64,000 nucleotides of DNA. Source: ZC4RG30 sp046047615 (lineage in GTDB: Bacteria > Pseudomonadota > Gammaproteobacteria > Steroidobacterales > Steroidobacteraceae). Shown in pieces: positions 16,589 through 23,660 of the stretch. The stretch covers positions 1 to 64,000 of the forward strand of contig JBJOHO010000089.1 of NCBI GenBank assembly GCA_046047615.1, written 5' to 3'. The notes below the pieces were generated by a model, which saw only the letters and a program-made list of their open reading frames with translations, was not told the DNA's origin and did not search any database. Position numbers and translations under genes: made by a program. Position 1 is the first letter of the stretch. Every line of letters starts with the position of its first letter.

Positions 16589-17352
16589 AGGCGTACCTCG
16601 ATGTGCTGTGCTCTCAGGTAGGACTTGAGGGCGGGGATGGCGATCTGCCCGCCATGGAAGACGCTGGCCGCCAGTGCGGCATCCGCGGCGCCTTGCAGGA
16701 ACAGCGCAGCAAAGTGTTCCGGAGCGCCTGCACCGCCCGAGGCGACCAAGGGCACCTGGCAGTGCGCCCGCACCGCCTGCAGCTGCTCCAGATCATAGCC
16801 ACGGCGTACGCCATCGCTCGCCATGCAATTGAGCACGATTTCGCCGGCGCCACGCTGCTGCACTTCGCGCACCCACTGCAGCGTCCCGCGGCGGGTGTCC
16901 CGGCTGCGGGTCGGGTCGCCCGTGAACTGGTGGACGAACCAGCCCTCGGGCGTGGTCTGGCTGTCGATGCCGGCCACCACGCACTGGGACCCGAAGCGTT
17001 GTGCCAGGCGGTCGATCAGCGCCGGATCGGCCAACGCAGGAGAGTTCACCGAGATCTTCTCGGCACCCGCGTTCAGGATGGCCTCGGCGTCTTCGACCGA
17101 GCGGATGCCCCCCGCCACGCAGAAGGGGATATCGAGCACCTCGGCAACACGCGCCACCCAGGCGCGATCCACCGTACGGCCCTGCGGGCTGGCGGTGATG
17201 TCGTAGAAAACAAGCTCATCCGCGCCTTCGTCGCGGTAGCGGCAGGCGAGATCGATGATGTCACCGACAATGCGGTGATCCTTGAACTGCACGCCCTTGA
17301 CGACCTGGCCGTCGCGGACATCCAGGCAGGGAATTATGCGTCGCGCAAGAAT
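16585..17352 (-). CDS. hisF: imidazole glycerol phosphate synthase cyclase subunit, apparent ATT start
   Basis: The TIM-barrel cyclase that uses PRFAR and ammonia from HisH to make imidazole glycerol phosphate and AICAR. The N-terminus aligns as (I/M)LARRIIPCLDVRDGQVVKG with the catalytic Asp in CLDVRDG; the second catalytic Asp region is VAGIDSQ. No ATG, GTG or TTG lies near the homology start. The codon in the first-Met position is ATT at 17352-17350, preceded 8 bases upstream by AGGAG. Starting there gives 255 residues, against 258 in E. coli, and a 19-base overlap with hisA. The next in-frame ATG at 17478 would add 42 unrelated residues. So this is either a true ATT start or a very unusual extension. 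Confidence 0.93.
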   Translation of the reverse strand: MLARRIIPCLDVRDGQVVKGVQFKDHRIVGDIIDLACRYRDEGADELVFYDITASPQGRTVDRAWVARVAEVLDIPFCVAGGIRSVEDAEAILNAGAEKISVNSPALADPALIDRLAQRFGSQCVVAGIDSQTTPEGWFVHQFTGDPTRSRDTRRGTLQWVREVQQRGAGEIVLNCMASDGVRRGYDLEQLQAVRAHCQVPLVASGGAGAPEHFAALFLQGAADAALAASVFHGGQIAIPALKSYLRAQHIEVRL

Positions 17353-18074
17353 GGCCTTAGCTCCTGTTCCGTCATCTTCCCCTCCAGCAGCGCCTTGCCG
17401 CTGATGGCGGCTGCCATGCCGATATCGCACAACGCCTGCAGGTCGGCGGCGTGGCGCACGCCACCGGAGGCCTGCCACCGGATCTGCGGGAAGCGGCGCA
17501 CCGCCTCACGATACAGCGCCAGGTTGGGGCCCTGCATCGCGCCATCCAGTTCGATGTCGGTGCACAACACGTGGCGCAGACCGTCGGCGCTGAAACGATC
17601 CACCAGTTCCCACAGGCTCACGGGATGCTCCGTGACCCAGCCACGGGTGCGCAGACGCGGCACGCCGCCGCTGTCAACCCGCACATCCAGCGCGAGACAG
17701 ACGCCCTCCGGCCCGAGGCGCTGCAGCGCGCCGGCAGCCACCGCGGGTTCATCCACAGCGGCACTGCCGATCACGGCGCGCTTGACACCCGCTGCGATGA
17801 TGTCGTCGATGACCGCGGCGCTGCGCAAGCCACCGCCAACCTGGATCGACAGCAAGCCGGGAGCGGCGAGGCGCTGGATGAGTGCGCGGTTGCCCAAGGT
17901 GCCATCACGCGCGCCGTCAAGGTCCACCACGTGCAGCCAACGGGCACCCATGGCGGCATAGCGCGCCAGCAGGTCTGCCGGGTCGTGCTCATAGCGTGTC
18001 TCGGCGTCGAAGGCGCCCTTGTAGAGGCGCACACAATGGCCGCCGCGCAGGTCGATGGAGGGAATCAGCAGCAT
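17334..18074 (-). CDS. hisA: phosphoribosylformimino-5-aminoimidazole carboxamide ribotide isomerase
   Basis: Catalyses the fourth step of histidine synthesis, the Amadori isomerisation of ProFAR to PRFAR. It is a 246-residue TIM barrel starting MLLIPSIDLRGGHCVRLYKG, with the catalytic Asp8 in PSIDLRGG. The second half has VLCTDIELDGAMQGPNLALY with the other catalytic Asp, and QASGGVRHAADL for phosphate binding. It begins 6 bases after the hisH stop and its 3' end overlaps the start of hisF. Confidence 0.97.
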   Translation of the reverse strand: MLLIPSIDLRGGHCVRLYKGAFDAETRYEHDPADLLARYAAMGARWLHVVDLDGARDGTLGNRALIQRLAAPGLLSIQVGGGLRSAAVIDDIIAAGVKRAVIGSAAVDEPAVAAGALQRLGPEGVCLALDVRVDSGGVPRLRTRGWVTEHPVSLWELVDRFSADGLRHVLCTDIELDGAMQGPNLALYREAVRRFPQIRWQASGGVRHAADLQALCDIGMAAAISGKALLEGKMTEQELRPFLRDA

Positions 18075-18080
18075 GATGGC

Positions 18081-18686
18081 CTACGACTTCAGGAAGTTGG
18101 CAAGCAGCCGGGCTCCGGGTCCTGCGGAACGTTCCGGATGGAACTGCACGCCGCGGAAATTGCGGTGCCTGACGGCGGAGGAGAAGGTCTCGCTGTATTC
18201 ACTGCGCGCGAGCGTGAACGCCCCCAATGGCGCCCTGTAGCTGTGCACGAAGTAGAAATAGTCGCTCGCGGAGAGGCCTGCGAACAATGGATCCGCCTCG
18301 ACAGGCTGCGTGGTGTTCCAGCCCATGTGCGGCACCGGATGCTGCGGCGACGCCCTGAGGCGTTCGACCCTGCCGGGCAGGATCCCCAGGCAGGCCGTCG
18401 GACCCCCATCGCCCTCCGCACTGGCCTCGAACAGCAATTGCATGCCCAGACAGATGCCCAGCAGCGGCTGTGTGAGCTGCGGGATGACTTCGTGCAACCC
18501 GGCGGCGCGCAAGCGCTGCATCGCGTTGCCGGCCGAACCCACGCCGGGCAGCAGGACGCGCGGCGCTGCACGGATCAGCTGCGCATCGGCGGTGACCACG
18601 GCACTGGCACCCATGCGCTGCAGCGCATAGACCAGCGAGGCGAGATTGGCACCGCCACTGTCGATGATCGCGACTTCCGCGGCCAT
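18081..18686 (-). CDS. hisH: imidazole glycerol phosphate synthase glutaminase subunit
   Basis: A class I glutamine amidotransferase that feeds ammonia to HisF. The 201-residue protein has the oxyanion strand PGVGSAGNAMQRL, the nucleophile motif LLGICLGMQLLFEAS with Cys at about 82, and the His-Glu pair in FRGVQFHPERSAGPG. The start MAAEVAIIDSGGANLASL is standard. Its ATG overlaps the hisB stop by one base (TGATG), indicating translational coupling. Confidence 0.97.
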   Translation of the reverse strand: MAAEVAIIDSGGANLASLVYALQRMGASAVVTADAQLIRAAPRVLLPGVGSAGNAMQRLRAAGLHEVIPQLTQPLLGICLGMQLLFEASAEGDGGPTACLGILPGRVERLRASPQHPVPHMGWNTTQPVEADPLFAGLSASDYFYFVHSYRAPLGAFTLARSEYSETFSSAVRHRNFRGVQFHPERSAGPGARLLANFLKS

Positions 18687-19762
18687 CAGAGTACGCCCTT
18701 GGTCGACGGCAGCTCCCGGCCTTCACGCCGGAACGCCTGGCGCAGCGCACGCCCCGTGCCTTTGAAGCAGGCCTCGACCATGTGGTGCGTGTTGTCGCCG
18801 CGCACACTCACGTGCAAGGCCGCTCCCAAGGCGTCCCCGAGGGAACGGAAAAAATGGGGCACCAGCTCCGTCGCCAGCCCACCCACCTCGCTGCGCCCGA
18901 ACTGGCCCTCGAATACGGCATAGGGACGCCCCGACAGGTCGATGGCGACCTGCGCCTGCGCCTCGTCCATCGCCAGCAGGAAGCCGTAGCGGCCAATGCC
19001 CCGCTTGTCGCCGAGCGCGTTGCGCAGTGCTTCGCCGATGGCAAGCGCGCAATCCTCGACGGTGTGGTGCTCATCGATGTGCAGGTCGCCCTTGCACGTC
19101 AGGCGCATGGCAAAGCCACCGTGCTTGGCCAACTGCTCCAGCATGTGGTCGTAGAAGCCGTGGCCGCTGGAGACCTCGATAGGTCCCTCGGCATCGAGAT
19201 CCACGCTCACCTGGATATCGGTCTCCCGGGTCTTGCGGTGCACGCTGGCGCGCCGGGCCAGCAGCTCGCGCAGTACTGCAGGCCACGTTTCACCATCATT
19301 GCCGCCGGCGCGCACGCGCAGGCCGCGGACCCCGAGGTTGGCCGCAAACTGCAGGTCGGTGTCGCGGTCACCCACGACGGCACTGGCCTGCCTGTCGATC
19401 ACGTGGTCACGCAGGTAATCCTCGACGATCTTCACGCTGGGCTTGCGGCAGTCGCAACCATCGGCCGGCTTGTGCGGGCAGATGCATACGGCATCGAAGG
19501 TGATGCCCTGCGAGGCGAAGGCCTCCATGATGAACCGCTGCGGGATCTCGAAGTCCTGCTGCGGGAAGCTGGCCGTACCCAAACCATCCTGGTTGGTGAC
19601 CATGACCAGCCGGTAACCCGCGGTGATCGCCTGCTGCAAGGCGGCGAAGACACCTGGCAGGAAGCGGATCTTGTCCAGCCGGTCCACCTGCTCATCGGCC
19701 GGCTCCTCGACCAGCGTCCCGTCGCGATCGACGAACAGCACCTTCAGGGCAGGGGCGCTCAT
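18686..19762 (-). CDS. hisB: bifunctional histidinol-phosphatase / imidazole glycerol phosphate dehydratase
   Basis: A 358-residue two-domain enzyme. Residues 1-165 are the HAD-type histidinol-phosphate phosphatase with nucleophile Asp12 in FVDRDGTL and a zinc loop CICPHKPADGCDCRKP. Residues 170-358 are the dehydratase with metal-binding HHTVED and HHMVEACFKGTGRALRQA motifs. This is the enterobacterial-type fusion (E. coli 355 residues). The ATG at 19762 overlaps the hisC stop by 4 bases. The frame stays open further upstream to 20362 inside hisC, but that part is a shadow. Confidence 0.97.
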   Translation of the reverse strand: MSAPALKVLFVDRDGTLVEEPADEQVDRLDKIRFLPGVFAALQQAITAGYRLVMVTNQDGLGTASFPQQDFEIPQRFIMEAFASQGITFDAVCICPHKPADGCDCRKPSVKIVEDYLRDHVIDRQASAVVGDRDTDLQFAANLGVRGLRVRAGGNDGETWPAVLRELLARRASVHRKTRETDIQVSVDLDAEGPIEVSSGHGFYDHMLEQLAKHGGFAMRLTCKGDLHIDEHHTVEDCALAIGEALRNALGDKRGIGRYGFLLAMDEAQAQVAIDLSGRPYAVFEGQFGRSEVGGLATELVPHFFRSLGDALGAALHVSVRGDNTHHMVEACFKGTGRALRQAFRREGRELPSTKGVL

Positions 19763-20814
19763 TGCAGGCTCCGCAGCAGGATGTCGTTCTGTTCGGGCGT
19801 ACCCACGGAAATGCGCAGTCCTTGGGGCAGGGCCGGCTGGCGCATGTCGCGGATGATGAGCCCCGCGGCACGGACACGCCGCAGGGCATCGTCCGGATCG
19901 GTGAAGCCGGCCAGCAGGAAGTTGCCATCGCTCGGCAGGACGTGGGTCACGCAGGGCAGGGCCGACAGCGCCGTTGCCAGACGCGCGCGCTCGGCGAGGA
20001 TCTGCTGCACGCGCAGGTTCATGGCCGCGAGGCCCGCGGCCGACAACAGCGGCGCCACCACTTCCACGGTCATCTCGGTGATGGCATAGGGTGGGATCAC
20101 CTTGCGGGCCAGGGCAATCAGTTCCGGTGCTGCGATCAGCGCACCGCAGCGCGCGCCGGCCAGCCCATGCGCCTTCGACAGCGTGCGCATCACCACCAGA
20201 TTGGGCAGGGAAGCAACCTCGCAGGCCACGCTGCTGCCCTCCGGCATGAACTCGACGTAGGCCTCGTCCACCACCACCAGTGCACGATCCGCCAAGGCAG
20301 CGGCCAGTCGCAGCAGGTCGGTGCGCGGCACCGGGTTGCCCGTCGGGTTGTTGGGAGAGCACACGAACACCAGTTTCGTGCGTGCATCGACACGGGCGAT
20401 GATGCCGTCGATGTCCAGCGCAAACCCCTGCGCAGCCAGCAACGGCACAGTGACCACGCCCGCACCCTGGATGCCGGCGGCCACCGCATACATGCTGTAG
20501 GTCGGCGGACAGACCAGGATGTCGTCCTCTCCGGCACGGCAGAACACGCGCAGCAGCAGGTCGATGGCCTCATCGCTGCCACGCCCGACCAGCAGGCATC
20601 CAGGCTCCACGCCATAGGCGCGTGCCATGCCCTCCACCAGTGGCGGTGGCTGCGGTTCCGGATAGCGGTTCAGGCCCGCCACCGACGGATCGCCGGCGAC
20701 GCGCCACGGCAACTCGTTGGCGTGCATGCGCTGCAACGAGGGTTCCCAGGCGGCATGCGAATAGGCTTTCAACGCCAGGATTCCAGGTCGCGCAAGACGG
20801 GCCACGAGGCTCAT
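19759..20814 (-). CDS. hisC: histidinol-phosphate aminotransferase
   Basis: A PLP-dependent class I/II aminotransferase that converts imidazole acetol phosphate to L-histidinol phosphate. The 351-residue protein has RYPEPQPP near the N-terminus, GRGSDEAIDLL for cofactor phosphate, VCSPNNPTGN and the PLP lysine in VMRTLSKAHGLAGARCG. The ATG overlaps the hisD stop by 4 bases and the stop overlaps the hisB start by 4. Confidence 0.96.
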   Translation of the reverse strand: MSLVARLARPGILALKAYSHAAWEPSLQRMHANELPWRVAGDPSVAGLNRYPEPQPPPLVEGMARAYGVEPGCLLVGRGSDEAIDLLLRVFCRAGEDDILVCPPTYSMYAVAAGIQGAGVVTVPLLAAQGFALDIDGIIARVDARTKLVFVCSPNNPTGNPVPRTDLLRLAAALADRALVVVDEAYVEFMPEGSSVACEVASLPNLVVMRTLSKAHGLAGARCGALIAAPELIALARKVIPPYAITEMTVEVVAPLLSAAGLAAMNLRVQQILAERARLATALSALPCVTHVLPSDGNFLLAGFTDPDDALRRVRAAGLIIRDMRQPALPQGLRISVGTPEQNDILLRSLQ

Positions 20815-22127
20815 GACCGGCCCCCGGCGGCGATGGCCTCAAGTCGTACCTTCACCGCGTTGGCGTGGGCGTCCAGGCCCTCCATGTCGGCAAGCGTGCG
20901 CGCCACGGGGCCCAAGTCCCGCAGTCCCTGCGCCGTGAGTTCCTGCACCGTGATGCGCTTCTGGAAGTCGGCCACCGACAGGCCGCTGTAGGCCCGTGCA
21001 TAACCGTAGGTGGGCAGCACGTGGTTCGTGCCTGAGCAGTAATCACCCATGGACTCGGGGGACCACTGTCCGAGGAACACGGAACCGGCATTGGTCACGC
21101 CATCGAGCAGGGCACGAGGCTCGCGCGTCTGGATGATCAGGTGCTCCGGCGCGTAGTCGTTGGAGACCTGCAAACCCGTGGCGATATCCGGCACCACGAT
21201 GGCCCGGCAGTTGCCCAAAGATTCCGCCAGGATGCTGCCACGATCCAGTTGTGTCTTCTGACGCTCGACGGCCTCGGCCACGGCTACGGCGAGGGCCGCA
21301 GACTCCGTGACCAGGATCGCCTGTGCGCGCGTGTCGTGCTCGGCCTGGGCCAGCAGGTCCGCGGCCACGAACTCTGCATTCGCCTGCGCGTCGGCGATCA
21401 CCAGCACCTCGGAAGGACCCGCGGGCATGTCGCAGGCCGCACCCGCCGGATCTGCAGCGACCAACTGCTTGGCAGCGGTCGTCAGCGCCGTGCCCGGGCC
21501 ATAGATCTTGTCGACCTTGGGCACAGACTGCGTTCCGTAAGCCATGGCCGCCACGGCCTGGGCGCCGCCCACCTTGAACACGGTGTCGATGCCACAGCGT
21601 CGCGCGGCCGCCAGCACCGCTGCATTGGCCTTGCCATCAGGCCCGGGCGGCGTGCACAGCACGCGCTGCGGACAGCCGACCAGCGCTGCCGGCACGGCCA
21701 ACATGATGACCGTCGAGGGCAACGGAGCGCTGCCTGCCGGGACGTACAGGCCCACGGCAGGTATCGGCCGCAGGATGCGCTCACAGTGCACGCCGGGCAT
21801 GACCTCCAGGGCGAGCGGCTGTCCCAGCTGCAGGCGGTGGAACGCACGCACATTGGCGATCGCCGTATCCAGCGCCTGCCGTTGTTCCTCGCTGAGCGAA
21901 GCCTCAGCGGCCTCGAATTCGTCGACGCCCACCTTCAGGTGCTCCAGGCGCACACGATCAAAGCGCGCCGCGAAGCGCAGCAGCGCCGCGTCACCGTCCT
22001 GCCGGACCTCACGGATGATCGACAGCGCCAGTGCTTCCACGTCGCTGCGCGCGCCGAGCCGTGGACGCTCCAGTGCCCGTTTGCGGCCGGCAGCATCCAA
22101 CCCGTTCCAGTCAACGATCTGCATCAT
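20811..22127 (-). CDS. hisD: histidinol dehydrogenase
   Basis: Zinc- and NAD-dependent enzyme oxidising L-histidinol to L-histidine in two steps. The 438-residue protein has VGLYVPAGSAPLPSTVIML, the nucleotide-binding VFKVGGAQAVAAMAYGT, CDMPAGPSEVLVIAD and the catalytic/zinc segment APEHLIIQ. It starts MMQIVDWNGLDAAGRKRALERP, 5 bases after the hisG stop, and overlaps hisC. Confidence 0.97.
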   Translation of the reverse strand: MMQIVDWNGLDAAGRKRALERPRLGARSDVEALALSIIREVRQDGDAALLRFAARFDRVRLEHLKVGVDEFEAAEASLSEEQRQALDTAIANVRAFHRLQLGQPLALEVMPGVHCERILRPIPAVGLYVPAGSAPLPSTVIMLAVPAALVGCPQRVLCTPPGPDGKANAAVLAAARRCGIDTVFKVGGAQAVAAMAYGTQSVPKVDKIYGPGTALTTAAKQLVAADPAGAACDMPAGPSEVLVIADAQANAEFVAADLLAQAEHDTRAQAILVTESAALAVAVAEAVERQKTQLDRGSILAESLGNCRAIVVPDIATGLQVSNDYAPEHLIIQTREPRALLDGVTNAGSVFLGQWSPESMGDYCSGTNHVLPTYGYARAYSGLSVADFQKRITVQELTAQGLRDLGPVARTLADMEGLDAHANAVKVRLEAIAAGGRS

Positions 22128-22132
22128 GGTGG

Positions 22133-23032
22133 TCAGTCCAGCATCTTTTCGACAGGCAGCACCAGCAAGGCACTCGCGCCGGCGGCCTTCAGGCTTTCAA
22201 GGGTTTCCCAGAACACGTTCTCGCGGCAGACCGCATGCACGGCCACCTTGTCGGCGGCGCCTTCCAGCGGAATGATCGTCGGGAACTCGCTGCCGGGCAG
22301 CAACTCACGGATGCGGGGCAGGGCGGCCCGCGGCGCATGCAACATGATGTACTTGCTGCCCTTGACCTGTTCCACGCCATCGATGCGCATGAGCAGCCGC
22401 GCCACCCACTCTTCCTTGAAGGCGTTGAGCTTCACGGGCGTGCGGATCAGCACGACCTGGCTGTGCATGACGACCTGCACCTCGCGCAGGTGGTTGGCCA
22501 GCAGCGTCGAACCCGACGACACCAGATCGCAGATGGCATCGGCCCGACCCAGTCGCGGCGCAATCTCCACCGCGCCGGACAGGGTGACGATCTCGGCCTG
22601 GACGCCCTGCTCTTCAAGGTAGCGCGCCAGGATGGCAGGGTAGGTGGTCGCGATACGCTTCCCCGCCAAGGACTGCGGCCCCTCCCAAGCCAAGCCATCG
22701 GGCACGGCGATCGACAGCCGGCAATGCCCGAAATCCAGTTTGCGCAGGATCTCGAAGCGGGCCGTCGCACCGCGCGCCAACATGTCGAGACGACGCTCCT
22801 CCAGGACGTTCAGGCCCACCAGACCCAGGTCGCAGACATCCTCCTGCACCAGGTCGGGGATGTCGTCGTCGCGGACGAACAGGATGTCGAGCGGCAGGTT
22901 TTCGCCGATGGCAATGAGCTGGTCCTTGCTGCGCGACAGCTTGAGGCCGCAGCGGCCCAGCAGGTCCAGCGAATGGTCGGTGAGGCGACCGGACTTCTGG
23001 ACAGCGAGTTTCAGGCGGGTGGGGTTATCCAT
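22133..23032 (-). CDS. hisG: ATP phosphoribosyltransferase, long form
   Basis: Catalyses the first committed step of histidine synthesis, joining ATP and PRPP; the long form is feedback-inhibited by histidine through a C-terminal ACT-like domain. Motifs include LKLAVQKSGRLTDHSLDLL at the start, the PRPP loop DAICDLVSSGSTLLANHL, and a C-terminal domain from about residue 225 with HAPRAALPRIRELLPG. Starting at the ATG at 23032 gives 299 residues, identical to E. coli HisG. The start overlaps the end of the TrpR-like gene by 8 bases. Confidence 0.97.
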   Translation of the reverse strand: MDNPTRLKLAVQKSGRLTDHSLDLLGRCGLKLSRSKDQLIAIGENLPLDILFVRDDDIPDLVQEDVCDLGLVGLNVLEERRLDMLARGATARFEILRKLDFGHCRLSIAVPDGLAWEGPQSLAGKRIATTYPAILARYLEEQGVQAEIVTLSGAVEIAPRLGRADAICDLVSSGSTLLANHLREVQVVMHSQVVLIRTPVKLNAFKEEWVARLLMRIDGVEQVKGSKYIMLHAPRAALPRIRELLPGSEFPTIIPLEGAADKVAVHAVCRENVFWETLESLKAAGASALLVLPVEKMLD

Positions 23033-23342
23033 GGCGGACAGTCTCCAGGCGACGCATGGCCAGCGCGTAACCGCCGTGGCCTTGCGCAAGGTAACGGGCG
23101 ACGCGCCCGATGGTGGTCAGGCTGACACCGGTCAGCCGGTGGATCTCGCGGTAGGGCAGGTCCTGCCGCAGGCATTCCACGACGGCCCAGCGGTCGGCCA
23201 TGGCCTGCAACTCTGCAGGCGTGCACAAGTCCTGCAGGAAGGCGCGGCACTCGTCGGGCGTGCGCATTGCCAGCAGGGCGCTGACGAGGTTCTTCTCCGC
23301 CTGCGCTTCCTGGCGCGGCGAGACGCTGCGATGGGCTTTCAT
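23025..23342 (-). CDS. TrpR/YerC-family regulator at head of the his operon (HisR-like)
   Basis: A 105-residue TrpR-fold repressor. The helix-turn-helix core reads LCTPAELQAMADRWAVVECLRQDLPYREIHRLTGVSLTTIGRVARYL, close to the YerC/YecD branch of the TrpR family. In Xanthomonadales, TrpR-family proteins in this position are predicted to be histidine-responsive repressors. It is the first gene of the his operon, overlaps hisG by 8 bases, and has a 20-bp inverted repeat 38 bases upstream that looks like its own operator. Autoregulation of the whole his operon is inferred from this arrangement and is not shown by the sequence alone. Confidence 0.88.
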   Translation of the reverse strand: MKAHRSVSPRQEAQAEKNLVSALLAMRTPDECRAFLQDLCTPAELQAMADRWAVVECLRQDLPYREIHRLTGVSLTTIGRVARYLAQGHGGYALAMRRLETVRHG

Positions 23343-23380
23343 GGCAGAAGGTGACCAACGTGGGCGGGCGGACGTTTCAA

Positions 23381-23400
23381 TGTACTAGCACGTTAGCACA
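23381..23400. promoter_or_regulatory. candidate operator of the TrpR-like his regulator
   Basis: TGTACTAGCACGTTAGCACA is an imperfect palindrome: TGTACTA and TAGCACA are complementary at 6 of 7 positions across a 6-base centre. It resembles the CTAG-containing operators of the TrpR family. It lies 38 bases upstream of the regulator start and about 29 bases upstream of the divergent met promoter, so it could also touch that promoter. Confidence 0.65.
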
Positions 23401-23428
23401 ACACAGTGCGCAGGTACAGGCCTGCGGC

Positions 23429-23457
23429 TTGACGCTGCTGGAGCGGCGACCTAGCAT
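23429..23457 (+). promoter_or_regulatory. promoter for the SAM riboswitch and metX-metB
   Basis: TTGACG at 23429-23434 and TAGCAT at 23452-23457 are separated by exactly 17 bases. Transcription would start near 23463, right at the 5' strand of the riboswitch P1 helix, which strongly supports the call. Confidence 0.7.
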
Positions 23458-23460
23458 CAT

Positions 23461-23555
23461 GGGACTCATCGAGACCGGCTGAGGGAAAAGGCCCTTAGAC
23501 GCCGGGGCAACCCGCGGGATCCCCCGAAGGGTGCCAAGTCCTGCGGCCCATGGCC
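23461..23555 (+). ncRNA. SAM-I (S-box) riboswitch
   Basis: The conserved S-box core is recognisable. GGACT (P1, 5' strand) is followed by CATCGAG, GGCTGAGGGAAAAGGCCC, the GCCGGGGCAACC segment of P3, and GGGTGCCAAGTCC, whose AGTCC closes P1. These match the positions of consensus elements such as TGGAGGGA, CCCGGCAACC and GGTGCTAATTCC. It lies in the leader of metX-metB, the expected regulon. SAM binding would be expected to lower expression when methionine/SAM is plentiful. The edges are approximate. Confidence 0.88.
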
Positions 23556-23570
23556 GACAGATGGGTGTCC

Positions 23571-23593
23571 ACGACGGCAGCACTTGCCGTCGT
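23571..23593 (+). promoter_or_regulatory. hairpin in the riboswitch expression platform
   Basis: A perfect 9-bp inverted repeat (ACGACGGCA / TGCCGTCGT) with a 5-base loop lies 16 bases after the riboswitch and 67 before metX. No T-run follows, so a plain intrinsic terminator is unlikely. It may be part of the switching structure. Confidence 0.45.
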
Positions 23594-23660
23594 GTGCCGG
23601 CCGCAACCCCCTTGCGCCGCGGGAACTTCAGGGCCGATTCGCCTGCATCGAGGTTGTCGC

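Noticed and set aside
19763..20362. 200-residue N-terminal extension of HisB
   Set aside because: It is entirely within hisC in another frame; the HisB homology begins at the ATG at 19762.
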